From contig BSDZ01000022.1 in assembly GCA_030268105.1 (NCBI GenBank), positions 868,001 through 932,000 on the forward strand: a stretch of DNA of 64,000 nucleotides, in the 5' to 3' direction. The position numbers were made by a program, and so were the translations under genes. This document shows positions 54,265-64,000 of this stretch, piece by piece. The notes under the pieces are model-generated. The model saw only the letters and a program-made list of their open reading frames with translations, searched no databases and was not told the DNA's origin. Each line of letters opens with the position of its first letter. The first letter of the stretch is position 1. Source of the stretch: Volvox africanus (Eukaryota > Chlorophyta > Chlorophyceae > Chlamydomonadales > Volvocaceae).

Positions 54265-55542
54265 ATGTCGCATAATCAATATTCCCCATCTACGGGAGAG
54301 AGTGAACAGGCCAGTGTTGGAGCCCATAATGAAGGACCGGAGATCCCACCGAATACTGATAATTTACATAATCCCCAGCCCGACGTTCCCCAGCCGAATG
54401 GTCCTTATCCAATTCAGGGCCCCACTGGGACGTCAGATCACGCGGGGCCCCCCAAAACGGAGCCGGACCTGGCAATGGTATCGCTGCAACAACTTATGGA
54501 TGAAGGCGGAGTCCCCGGTTTCGTCGTCCCCACACCTCAATTTCATATTCCTCCCATCGTGGAACCCAAGACTATCGCAAGCGCTGCCCGCTCATATGTT
54601 CGCGATGCTAAAAGATACTTGAAGTTGGTAAAAGGTGGTGATCGCGACGAGGTGAAGTGTTTATTTATTGGGGCCACACTAAGCGGCGTTGCGAGGGAAT
54701 GGTATGACCATTGGACCACTGTACAGGAGCACTTTACGTTCGAAGAACTAATTAACGTGCTGCTTACTCGATTCGCTCCCGGAAATCAATCACAAGTGGC
54801 TGCCATGTACCGAGAACTACATGCAGGCACCTACAGAATGCGACCTGACGAGTCCGTGGAGGACTACCGGTTGCGGTTTGAAGGTCTGACGGCACCCATG
54901 ATCGGATTTTCAGAAGGAGACTACATTTATTGGTTCCAACGTGGTCTCCCTCTCCAGTTGGCCAGAGCGAGTATTACGGATCCGGCGCTGGAAAGGACAA
55001 GATCGTATACGTGATGGGTTCAGATCGTTCGCGATGCCGAAGTTCGCCTCAGGACGGGACAAGAGCACCCGACAGCCTTAGCACCACTACCAGTGGACAC
55101 GATGCAAGATACCTCCAATGAGACTGACCCAGCACCTGAGACTACCGGCATCCCGCTACCACCTGCACCTATGTGTCGGGCTGGCGCCCCTTCGACCAGT
55201 CGCGTCCATATTTCTGGCAGCCGGGGATTAAGTCCACGATATTCGCAAGTAACTCGGAGTGTACGGAAGAGGAGAGACGCGCCACAGAATACCGTCGCAT
55301 CACGTGGAGCTGCGTCGGAATCGAAGCGGTCGAGGACAGAAAATCGATGGCTTGCTAAATGGGGATGCACCCAGACGGAGTTCGCACAGCGACGACAATT
55401 GGGAGTTTGTCTTCGGTGCGCATCAAACCATCTTACAAGGAACTGCCCACTTCTACCTCCGTTAGCTGCGGAACTACACCCGATGGACGAAGCACAGGGC
55501 ATGATTTCTGTCGATGTAGTCGGGTCACCCAGGTCGCATTAA
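54265..55542 (+). pseudogene. gag: gag of element E with a single nonsense codon
   Basis: The frame is continuous from ATG 54265 to TAA 55540-55542 except for TGA at 55012-55014, where D has CGA (Arg). It is otherwise the same Gag as in D: VPGFVVPTPQFHI, SYVRDAKRYLKLVKGG, CLFIGATLSGVAREWYDHW and zinc knuckle CLRCASNHLTRNC. The CGA to TGA change is a typical methyl-CpG transition. Truncation would leave about 249 residues without the zinc knuckle. Confidence 0.9.
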
Positions 55543-55993
55543 TAAGGGACTGATACCCGACGAGGAGTTAGGCCTTATGTATTGACCACTACTACTCCTA
55601 ATTGTACCCAGTGATGCTGGCATGAAGAAGACTCTCCACTGCCGTTGATTAGATGATCAGATGGCTGGTAAATATGCGTCCTTAACGAATCCGTACCTGT
55701 GGAGCATCGTGGGTCGCAGGAGTGTAGCGGAGGTTCACTACGTTTGACTCTACCAATGACGATGAAGTCATTTTGTTCCTTGAAATTTCGGACACCCGTG
55801 CGCTATAGGTGTCACTGACGACCTTATTGCTATTACGAAGAGCGATAAGATTTATGGGGTTGGCCCCATAGTCGTCTGAGCGTTCAGGTTACCCTCGCTA
55901 ATGAGGGTAAGCATCCCATCGTGGGCAGAATCACCCTTAGTCGTCGAAGGACCCTCTGTGTGTTAGGGCCCATGAGTGCAACAAGGTCTCCCG
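55543..55993 (+). pseudogene. Degenerate gag-pol junction and protease of element E
   Basis: The sequence is homologous to D 42085-42351 plus 49823-50005. Where the C-type elements encode DTGASDDF, E encodes a sequence reading IGVTDD, without the catalytic Asp-Thr-Gly. DNA for the end of protease follows (GTAAGCATCCCATCGTGGG), with stops. Confidence 0.7.
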
Positions 55994-56827
55994 TGTTGTA
56001 CCTCTCCTTCGTGTTTGCTCATAAGTATCTGCGCGTCTGAAGGCTTTCGACACTGATGCGCGAGCACTTGCAAGTACAGCAAGACAAGCGCGAGCAAACA
56101 GAGACAGCGGAAGACATCAAGACAGGAAGAGATATAACTTACAGTCTTACAGATCGAAGCGGTGCAATGGACGTAATCGCCCTCAGCGCCGGAAGCAAGC
56201 AATCATCACGCGGCTGTGGATTGCGAAGTTTAGGCTTAGCTCGGGCTAAGCAGACTAGTGTATAGTAATAATAATGTAGAACACACGAGTGTTCTCCGGT
56301 ATCGAGTGTCTTGTCTTGCTTAGCCGTCCTCGCATCTGTTATACTTGTAGCATCGCAATGCCGTACGATTCACACTAGGAGGCCGATCCTAAGTGTGACA
56401 ACCCTACTGCGTATAGGCAGTGTCTACGCATAACAACGTATAAGCCTTTCCGGCATTCGCATGATGCAAGGGTCCGGATAACGATATCCGGTTGCAAGGC
56501 ATGCATCGCGACGAGTGCGGCGCTCTCAACGTGTGCTGTAATGAAGTAATATTATATCAAATAATATTACTTATCGTTTCATAGCACGAGCATAATGCGC
56601 ACTTCAATGATTCGGTATTTCATGCATGCTAGGCGGATTTGCCATGATGCGATGTCGCGATGGATAATGATAACATGCCAAATGCATATATAAATGTATG
56701 CGAATACATCTATATCATGCAGGTTCATTCATATGCAATAGTCATTCATGCGTTCATCAAGATAACACTTCGCCTTGTAGGGTCGCATCGACCTACGCAT
56801 TGGTGGGAAACGAACCGTAGCACAACA
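55994..56827 (-). repeat. 3' LTR of element G
   Basis: 834 bp, between TGTTGTACC (55994) and GCACAACA (56827) on the plus strand. It is more diverged than the LTRs of C and F, and is preceded on the coding strand by a purine tract at 56828-56843. Confidence 0.92.
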
Positions 56828-56885
56828 ATTATCCCCCCTCCTGTATGCAGCGTCCTCGCTGCTTCATACAGCATCGACTGCAGGG

Positions 56886-59800
56886 TCATTGGGCTTGCAT
56901 GACACGTTTGCGGGCTTCCTCGAGCAGGGGCTTCATGTCCTGCAAGAAGTTGCGTGCCGGTTCCCATGAGTTGTGCTCGCTGGTATACCCTGTCCACTTG
57001 ACCAAGTACTCGTGTACTGTCCGTTTACGTCGGTGTCGGCCCACACGACGTGCGCGATAATCTAACACCCGCTCCACATCGTAAAACTTCTGTTTACCAG
57101 CGATCCAGGTCTCGGGAACTGGTTCGATCGCTGCGGGGGCGTTAGCAGGCTCAGGGACGGGTTCCGTACCACGATAAGGACGGACAAGCGATACGTGAAA
57201 CGTGGGGTGAATGGTCATATCAGCGGGCAATGCAAGCTCCACAGCCACATTCCCAACCATGCGCACGACAGGATACGGACCAATCCAGCGGGGTAAGAGT
57301 TTTCGGGATCCGTCGGAAGGAACGCAAGTTCTTGGTGCTTAGCAACACGAGTTGCCCTTCCGAAAACATCACATCCTGCTTGAATTTGTTGTAATACTCC
57401 GTCGTTCGTTGCTGCGCCGCATCCAAACACGACTTCGCGTCTGTGATTCGGGACATAAAAGACTTGGCAAAAAGTTTAGCAGCAGGCACGTTCACTTCCA
57501 ACTCACGCCACACGGGTAGCGCGGGATGAAACCCATAGTTAAGAAAGAACGGACTTTTGCCTGTAGAGCGGTTAACAGCGTTGTTAAGCGTGAATTCTGC
57601 CGCAGTCAAATATGTATCCCAAACGAGTGGTGTGCGACCAGCATAATTGCGCAACATATCACCCAACGTGCGGTTTGTGCGTTCGGTTTGACCATCAGTC
57701 TGCGGGTGGTACGCTGTGCTCAGGTTGACACGCATGCCAACTAGTTTGCAGAGCGCTTCCCAAAACTTAGACGTGAACTGCCCACCACGGTCCGAGATCA
57801 CATTTTTGGGAACCCCGTGTAACCGAACCACATTATCGAAAAACAAGCGTGCGGTTTGTTCACCCGTGCAGGACGATGTGCATGGTGCTAGGTGGACCAT
57901 CTTAGTCAGGCGATCGACCATTACGAACACCGCATCATATCCCCCCTCAGTTTTGGGCAGCGCGACTATGAAGTCCATGGAAACACTTTCCCAAGGCGCA
58001 TCTGGGACAGGCAACGGTTGCAACAACCCATGACCCTTACCGGACAAAGCCTTATTGCGCTGGCACAGACTGCATGTCTGTACGAAGTTCGCCGCATCCT
58101 TAGCCAAACGAGGCCACCAAAAGGAACGTTGCACCAACTCGACCAACCGCTTGCTACCAGGGTGTCCTGCTAACGGGTCCTCGTGGAACCGCGCAAGGAT
58201 GTCGTAGCGTAGCGCATCGTCGTTCGGAAGGACGATTTGGGTAGCTGCACCCTCCGTCCGTAGCCAAAGGCCATTCTGCTTGCGAAGGTTTTCTACATTA
58301 GCCGGCTCCGCGAACCAGACATCTGCGTTGTAGGCAACCTTCAACCGCTCCGCGAGGTCCGTCGCGATCGGTACCTCCTCGCTACGCGGCCGCACGACGG
58401 GCGCTGCCAAAATTGCAGTGTGTAGCGACGGATGTCGACTGAGAGCATCGGCAATATTCAATTTACCAGAAATGTACTCCCAGGTGCAGTCGAACCTAGC
58501 TAGGTATTCCATCCACCTAGCCTGACGGCGGTTCAACGTCGGAACGCTTTGCAAAAACGTTAGGGGCTTATGGTCAGTCTTTAAAGTAAATGGGCGTCCC
58601 TCGAGGTAACAGCGCCATTCCTTTAAAGCATGCAGCACTGCCAGAAGCTCCTGTTCCCCGGTGGTATAACGAATCTCCGCACCAGAAAACTTCTTACTCG
58701 TGAAGGTGATCGGTCGCCCTTCCTGTAACAATACAGCGCCGCTCCCAAATACTGAGGCATCAGACACTACCTCAACACGAAACGGCAATGAGTAACCAGG
58801 GAATGCAAGGGTGACATCTTCGGCAACGGTTCGCTTGAGCTCTTCGAATGCCCGCTGGCATTGCGACGTCCACGACTCGAGCGAAACGAAAACGCCTTTG
58901 CGAGTTAAGTTAGTAAGCGGGGCCGCAATGATGGAATATTTTTCAATGAACTTTCGGAAATAATTGGTCAAGCCAAGGAACTTACGCAGCTCCGTGAGGT
59001 TCTGAGGCGCGGGCCAATCGCGAACCACGGCGACCTTCCGTGGGTCCATCCTTACCCCAGTGGCCGACACGATGTGGCCCAAATATTCCACCTGAGGCTG
59101 CGCCCAAAAGCATTTGGCGCGTTTAGCAAACAATTGCTCCCGCCTCATAACGTCGAGCACGAGCCGAAGATGCTCCAAGTGCTCCTCGCGCGTCTTAGAA
59201 TATACCAAGATGTCATCCAGGTATCAAACAACGAACCTGTCGATAAACGGCCTAAACATTCGGTCCATAACCGCCTGAAACGTCGCAGGGGCATTAGTCA
59301 AACCAAACAATAGGACTGTATACTCAAAGTGACCGAAGGGCGTCCAAAAAGCGGTTTTTGGGATATCAGAGGCAGCAATGTGAATCTGATTGTAGCCCTG
59401 TTGTAAGTCAATTGAGGAAAAATAAGCCGAGCCCTTCAGCTTATCCAACAGGTCGTCAACGCGTGGCAAAGGGTAGCGATTTTTCACCGTATTCGCATTT
59501 AACCCCCGGTAATCAATGCACATGCGCAAGGTCCCATCCTTCTTACCGACAAACAAAATCGGTGCAGAATACGGGGATGTGCTGGGGCATATCATACCCT
59601 TCGCGAGCAAATCCGTCACCTGGCGCTTCACCTCGTCCAGCTCCAATGGACTCAACCTGTACATTGGCCGGGCCGTAGGCTGCGCTCCAGGCACGAGAGG
59701 GATTGTGTGATCAACAGGACGCATAGGTGGTAGGCCAGGGATATCTTTAAAGACGTCCTCATACTGCGACAGTAGGGCCTTAACCTCAGGATGCACAGAA

Positions 59801-59910
59801 ATCTGCGCGGTGGTGGCACTGCAGCCCACCCGTGGCCTTAAAAGCAGTCCGTGGGCACCCTTCCGTAACAAACGGACCGCCTCCTTACACCCGACTAGCT
59901 CTGGTTCGAT
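56886..59910 (-). pseudogene. pol: pol pseudogene of element G, main part
   Basis: On the coding strand, RT is open from about 59871 with [12 protein letters not shown] intact. TGC to TGA at 59224-59226 then stops translation directly before YLDD. The same frame reopens through RNase H and integrase (SDRGGQF). A 4-bp loss near 57315 (CGGAAGG where C and F have CGGCCAAGG) shifts the frame before the GPY/F region. The chromodomain end (YLVKWTGYTSEHNSWEP) is read in the other frame at 56886-57266. At about 59910 roughly 350 bp encoding the rest of protease are deleted relative to F. Confidence 0.9.
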
Positions 59911-60413
59911 TCACGTGGTCAACCCCAGTGCATTCACCTCTGCGACAGAGATGAAGTCGTCGCTGGCACCGGTGTCAACAAGTGCCTTCAGAGTACGGCC
60001 ATTCAAACCGATCTGAACCACTGGGACACGGTTATCTGCGAGCGACTGCCCAGCAAATAACGTTAGTGCACTTAGGGCGGGTCCGTAACCTACGGCACCC
60101 TCATCAGGAGCTTCGTACCAAACGTCAACCGAGTAGGATGTCCCTGACCACGGAGCCAGCATACCCTCCCGATCCACACCGTTAAACAAAACGGTGACCG
60201 GCTCGAACCGGTGGACACACCGCATACCCCTTAACGATGCCTCTGCCTTGCGCCGACAGAAAGCGGGGAGTAATACACATGCGGCGGTGCCTGGATATTG
60301 ACGCCTACATCTCCTATGAACGGCCAACTGTTCCGACATCTCACGCAGAGACGAGGGGATGAACAAAACCACGTGGTTAGACAGATCGATAGACGACAGG
60401 GGACGGCGAGGTG
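59911..60413 (-). pseudogene. pol: pol N-terminal part and protease active site of element G
   Basis: The coding strand reads the pol N-terminal region (VLFIPSSLREMSEQLAVHRR) into protease ALVDTGASDDFISVAEVN, then meets the deletion. Towards its 5' side it is cut at 60413 by insertion H and resumes at 61510. Confidence 0.88.
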
Positions 60414-61509
60414 TGTTGTGCTACGGTTCGTTTCCCGCCGATGCGTAGGTCGATGCGATCCTACGAGGCGAAGTGCTATCTTGATGAACGCATGAACCAT
60501 CAATGCATATGAATGAACTTGCATGATATAAATGTATTCGTATACATTTATATATGCATTTGGCATGACACCATTATCCATTGTGACATCGCATCATGGC
60601 AAATCCGCCTAGCATGCATGAAATCCCAAATCATTGAAGTGCGCATTATGCTCGTGCTACGAAACGATAAGTAATATTATTTGATATAATATTACTTCAT
60701 TACAGCACACTTTGAGAGCGCCGCACTCGTCGCAATGCATGCCTTGCAACCGAATATCGTTATTCGGACCCTTGCATCATGCGAATGCCGGAAAGGCTTA
60801 TACGTTGTTATGCTTGGACATCGCCTATACGCAGTAGGGTTGTCACACTTAGGATCGGCCTCCTAGTGTGAATCGTACGACATTGCGATGCTGCGAGTAT
60901 AACAGATGCGAGGACGGCTAAGCAAGATAAGATATTCGACACCGGAGAACACCCGTGTGTTCTACATTATTATTGATATACGCTATTAGCCCGAGCTAAG
61001 CCTAAACTTCGCTATTCACCGCCGCGTGATGATTGCTTGCTTCTGGCGCTGACGGCGATTGCGTCCATTGCACCGCTTCGATCTGTAAGACTGTAAGTTA
61101 TATCTCTTCTTGTCTGAAGTCTTCCGCTGTCTCTGTTTGCTCGCGCTTGCCTTGCTGTACTTGCAAGCGCTCGCGCATTGGTGTCGCAAGTCTTCAGATG
61201 CACAGATACTTATGAGCAAACACGAAGGAGAGGTACAATAACTTGGTATCGAGTCAAGTCAGGGATTGATCCGGGTTCGATTCCCCAAAGTGGCGGTTGA
61301 GTTGCAGGAATTCCGTCAGAAGGGGGATGAGGAATATGAAGGGATATCTCCTCCCAGGATGTGGCTCATCCTGGCCCTGGACTGTGAGGACAATGAGAAG
61401 GGGGGTAATTGTAGTATCCTGGGGTATCTATGGGTAGTGTTGAAGATTGGACCACCGGTGATCATCTTCCGATCGGGCCTTTGTAGGCCGACACAACAGA
61501 GGTACAACA
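60414..61509 (+). mobile_element. Insertion H: solo-type LTR carrying a foreign fragment
   Basis: A C-type LTR in plus orientation (60414-61240) ends GGTACAATA. It is followed by 169 bp of foreign sequence, an 89-bp LTR of another family (61410-61498) and GAGGTACAACA (61499-61509), the expected last 11 bases of the C-type LTR. The simplest reading is a solo LTR inserted in G whose 3' end was later entered by a 5'-truncated 89-bp-LTR element. The bordering sequences share only GTG, so a target duplication is not clear. Confidence 0.75.
61241..61498 (+). mobile_element. 3' fragment of an 89-bp-LTR retroelement
   Basis: The fragment contains TGGTATCGAG, a tRNA T-arm-like GGGTTCGATTCCC near 61274, a purine tract GAGAAGGGGGGTAAT (61395-61409) and the LTR 61410-61498 (TGTAGTATCC...GACACAACA). 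No coding frame is seen. PBS-like and PPT-like sites only about 150 bp apart suggest a miniature (TRIM-like) element. That is an inference. Confidence 0.5.
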
Positions 61510-61711
61510 GTGTAAACAAAGTACACAACGGGTCGAAGCAGAGAAGTCCCGTGCGTCCGTCAAGCGTGATGCGTCGCGCAATGACTCGCTCGATGTGTCC
61601 AAGTACGCAAGGCAACAATGCCTTCACGGCTGGCCGTAAGGATGACCACCGACCACGCGTTAGTTCAGAAATCCCGGGTGGTGCCCCCTCCACAGGAACC
61701 CGGGCAAGCCC
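61510..61711 (-). pseudogene. pol: pol start of element G after the gag UAG
   Basis: The coding strand continues from UAG 61712-61714 through APPGISELTRGRWSSLRP, then VLGHIERVIARRITLDGRTG, to insertion H. It is in frame with the UAG, as in C and F. Confidence 0.8.
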
Positions 61712-62976
61712 CTATTTCGGCTGAGGTACAAACGGCGGCAGTAACGGGCAATCCTTCGTAGGATTGCCCGTTACAATCCTCGTAGGATTCGAGCCTCTCC
61801 GCACACCGTAGACAAACATTGGCCGCTTTCTGACGTTCGAACTCGGAACGATGGCAATTCCATTTTGGCATAAATGAGTCATCCGTGCGAGACCACTTCG
61901 CATTGGGGTCAGAGCGCTGTGCGGCTGCCGACGACGGCGCACCACCACACTTCCTGCTCTTAGCCGGGTCCGAGCTCGGACCTGCTCCTCCTGACCCACG
62001 GACACCCGAGCTAGCGCCCCCACGCGCCTGGCGTTGCCGGTTGCTGCGTCGCGTCGCGGCAGTAGGCGTGGGGCGAGTCACTCCGAGTTCCTGGTCGAGA
62101 GCTACAGCTTCCCCAAGCGGATCCTGCACATACACGGCATTTGCACGAGGGACAGACTTGACTTCTTCCTCACCGGCAAGGAGTCGTATCTCCGTACCCT
62201 TAGCAAAAATGACCAAGGCATCATATGACTTGATCGGCACCCCAGCCAAGTCAGTAGCGCACCATTTAGCCAACAGTTTCGTCAGGCCTCGCTTAAACCA
62301 AAAGACACGTTCAGTTTCGGTGAGATCAGCAATGGGGGTCACTAGTGCTTCGAAGCGTGACTGGTACGCAGGTACATTTTCACCCCGACGCATGTGGTAA
62401 CTACCAGCCGCCAAGACCTTACGAGCCTCCACATCACGTGCTTGAACCTCAGTAGCGAACCGTGCGAGCAAAGCGGCGATCATCTCGTCAAAAGTATAGT
62501 CACCCCGGGCGGTGGTCCATTCGCGATACCAGTCCTTCGCTGAGCCCTGGAGGGTGTTACCAACGAAGAGACACCTGATACCATCATTATCGCCACCATG
62601 AACAGCCTGGAGATACTTTTTAGCGTCACGCACGTACGCACGAGTTGCATCGGCTATGCTATGTCCTGGTGTCTTTTCAGTCAGCGAAATATTGAGCCTA
62701 GGAACGGGAATTGACAATCTCATCACCTCAGGGATGTCATCGTGACCTCGAGCTTGAGGTAATGGCAGAACTCTTGGTCCAGCAGTGTTGTCCATATTGG
62801 TGTTAACTGCTAAATGCGGCACAATTAAGTGAGCAGGGGTCTGAAGGACAAGGGGATCTTGAGTGGCTCGCAGTCTCAACAGTCTCAAGACCTCTATCCG
62901 GAGCTCTAGCAGCCACAACAAAATCGGGTTGGCTAGCTAAGCTAGTGTGCGGCGTATCGTCGCCTTCCACGGACAT
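61712..62976 (-). pseudogene. gag: gag pseudogene of element G
   Basis: The gag ATG is at 62976 and is conserved. A small indel near 62870 shifts the frame; from 62921 the normal Gag frame reads through IPEVMRLSIPVPRLNI, ATRAYVRDAKKYLQAVHGG and VPAYQSRFEALV. At 61755-61789 extra hairpin DNA disrupts the zinc knuckle after CLRCAE, and the frame runs past the usual UAG to 61665. Confidence 0.88.
61741..61789. repeat. Two adjacent perfect hairpins inside the gag of element G
   Basis: GTAACGGGCAATCCT (61741-61755), loop TCGT, then its exact reverse complement (61760-61774). Next come AATCCT, CGT, AGGATT (61775-61789). Element F has only the first arm at this place, so the rest is inserted. Confidence 0.9.
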
Positions 62977-63375
62977 GGAACCCGATGCAATACCCTAGAT
63001 TTGCATAATAGAAGCCGACTTCTATTGCAAAGGCAAGAGTACAAAACGATTCGGTGAGCCTACCAACAGTACTCTTGAGAAGATTCAGTAAACTCAGCAA
63101 GTACTTGCCCAGCTGAGTCCTGATCTCCGTAGTTTGGGCGATGAGAGTCGCCAACTGGTCCGGACGAAAGCCGGTCTCAGTCACCGCGGCAAGCAATGCC
63201 GGTGCACTGAGATTACCTGCGACTCAGGGCGTGCACTTACACAACAAGTGCAGCAATCTAAGCAAAAGCAATTAAACAATTACAAACCGGAAGCAGCGGC
63301 GTCCAAAACGGCGCGGCCTAGGTCTTCGGCAAAAGTATCTAGCGGTCCTCGTGGTTCGTCGCTGGAACTCGCCAT
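62942..63375 (-). CDS. Leader ORF0 of element G, apparently spliced
   Basis: ATG at 63375, exon 1 to about 63288, a 71-nt intron, and exon 2 open to 62942. The total span (434 bp) is identical to that in C and F, although other parts of G carry indels. Core residues TGFRPDQLATLIAQ and LGKYLLSLLNLLKSTVGRL are unchanged. The function is unknown. Confidence 0.4.
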
Positions 63376-63442
63376 AGAAAGAACCTACTTCCGATTAGAC
63401 AAAGAGAGACAGTTAGGCAACGAACCTGTCTCGATACCAATT

Positions 63443-64000
63443 TGTTGTACCTCTCCTTCGTGTTTGCTCATAAGTATCTGTTTGTCTGAAGGCTTTCGAC
63501 ACCGATGCGCGAGCACTTGCAAGTACAGCAAGACAAGCGCGAGCAAACAGAGACAGCGGAAGACATCAAGACAGGAAGAGATATAACTTACAGTCTTACA
63601 GATCGAAGCGGTGCAATGGACGTAATCGCCGTCAGCGCCGGAAGCAAGCAATCATCACGTGGCTGTGGATTGCGAAGTTTAGGCTTAGCTCGGGCTAAGC
63701 AGACTAGCGTATAGAAATAATAATGTAGAACACACGAGTGTTCTCCGGTATCGAATGTCTTGTCTTGCTTAGCCGTCCTCGCATCTGTTATACTCGCAGC
63801 ATCGCAATGCCGTACGATTCACACTAGGAGGCCGATCCTAAGTGTGACAACCCTACTGCGTATAGGCGATGTCCAAGCATAACAACGTATAAGCCTTTCC
63901 GGCATTCGCATGATGCAAGGGTCCGAATAACGATATTCGGTTGCAAGGCATGCATTGCGACGAGTGCGGCGCTCTCAACGTGTGCTGTAATGAAGTAATA
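63443..64000 (-). repeat. 5' LTR of element G (partial)
   Basis: It begins TGTTGTACCTC on the plus strand after the PBS (63425-63439 on the minus strand). It runs to the window end inside the AT palindrome. Confidence 0.9.

Larger units (their letters stand above)
53013..55993 (+). mobile_element. Element E (5' part; interrupted by element G)
   Basis: LTR3, PBS (53832-53846, TGGTAGCGAGACG), leader, gag with one nonsense codon, and the start of a degenerate protease region. The element stops at 55993, where element G is inserted. The rest presumably lies beyond the window. E is collinear with D through the leader, gag and gag-pol junction. Confidence 0.85.
55994..64000 (-). mobile_element. 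Element G: decayed Ty3/Gypsy chromovirus, runs off the window
   Basis: Minus orientation. It starts at 55994 with its 3' LTR and reaches its 5' LTR at 63443, which continues past 64000. It is the same family as C and F. It carries a pol nonsense codon before YLDD, a deletion in protease, a hairpin insertion in the gag zinc knuckle, a gag frameshift and the nested insertion H. The predicted target duplication would repeat TCCCG (55989-55993) beyond the window. Confidence 0.92.

Noticed and set aside
61266..61300. Possible tRNA gene (GGGTTCGATTCCC near 61274)
   Set aside because: Only a T-arm-like stretch; no acceptor stem, D-arm or anticodon arm can be formed. It fits a retroelement leader.

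Overview
The window is nuclear DNA of a chlorophyte green alga, most likely a volvocine (Volvox/Chlamydomonas-type) species. The reasons are an intron-rich psbW gene for a thylakoid photosystem II subunit, short exons with GTAAGT, GTGAGT or GTGCGT donors, candidate TGTAA poly(A) signals, and proteins padded with Ala, Gly and Gln tracts. The species is an inference.

Gene-bearing part (1-24.9 kb). Four spliced genes can be rebuilt from splice sites and reading phase. They are an RGG/GAR-rich charged protein (2730-6196, +), a large helical protein resembling glomulin/ALF4 (9525-15179, -), psbW (16173-17092, -) and DRE2/anamorsin (19566-22613, +). DRE2 carries a (TGTC)n array in its third intron. 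Large intergenic stretches hold hairpins, simple repeats and one relic of a retroviral-type integrase.

Retrotransposon nest (about 25-64 kb). Everything after about 25 kb is Ty3/Gypsy-type DNA (chromoviruses with a C-terminal chromodomain). I name the elements A to H. A is a minus-strand wreck (25.1-26.2 kb). It is followed by LTR fragments, two of them facing each other (26.2-27.9 kb). B, D and E form a head-to-tail array whose members share LTRs: LTR1 (27980) - B - LTR2 (32084) - D - LTR3 (53013) - E. C (32897-40361, +) is inserted in the leader of D with target duplication TTCGA. F (42352-49822, -) is inserted in the protease region of D with target duplication TTACC. C and F are near-identical and inverted, making a palindrome with 7.5-kb arms around the intact gag of D. 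G (from 55994, -, running off the window) is inserted in E. A solo-type LTR (H, 60414-61509) carrying a piece of a third, 89-bp-LTR family sits inside G.

C, F and G share one gene plan. A short, apparently spliced leader ORF (ORF0) is followed by gag, then a conserved in-frame UAG, then pol in the same frame (protease, RT, RNase H, integrase, GPY/F, chromodomain). This implies Gag-Pol expression by stop-codon readthrough. F keeps every catalytic motif I could check. C has lost the RT motif A aspartate by an in-frame 6-bp deletion. G has a nonsense codon just before YLDD. D and E keep a distinct gag but have a broken protease. LTR differences are almost all transitions, mostly CpG to TpG/CpA, which suggests a methylated, silenced region.
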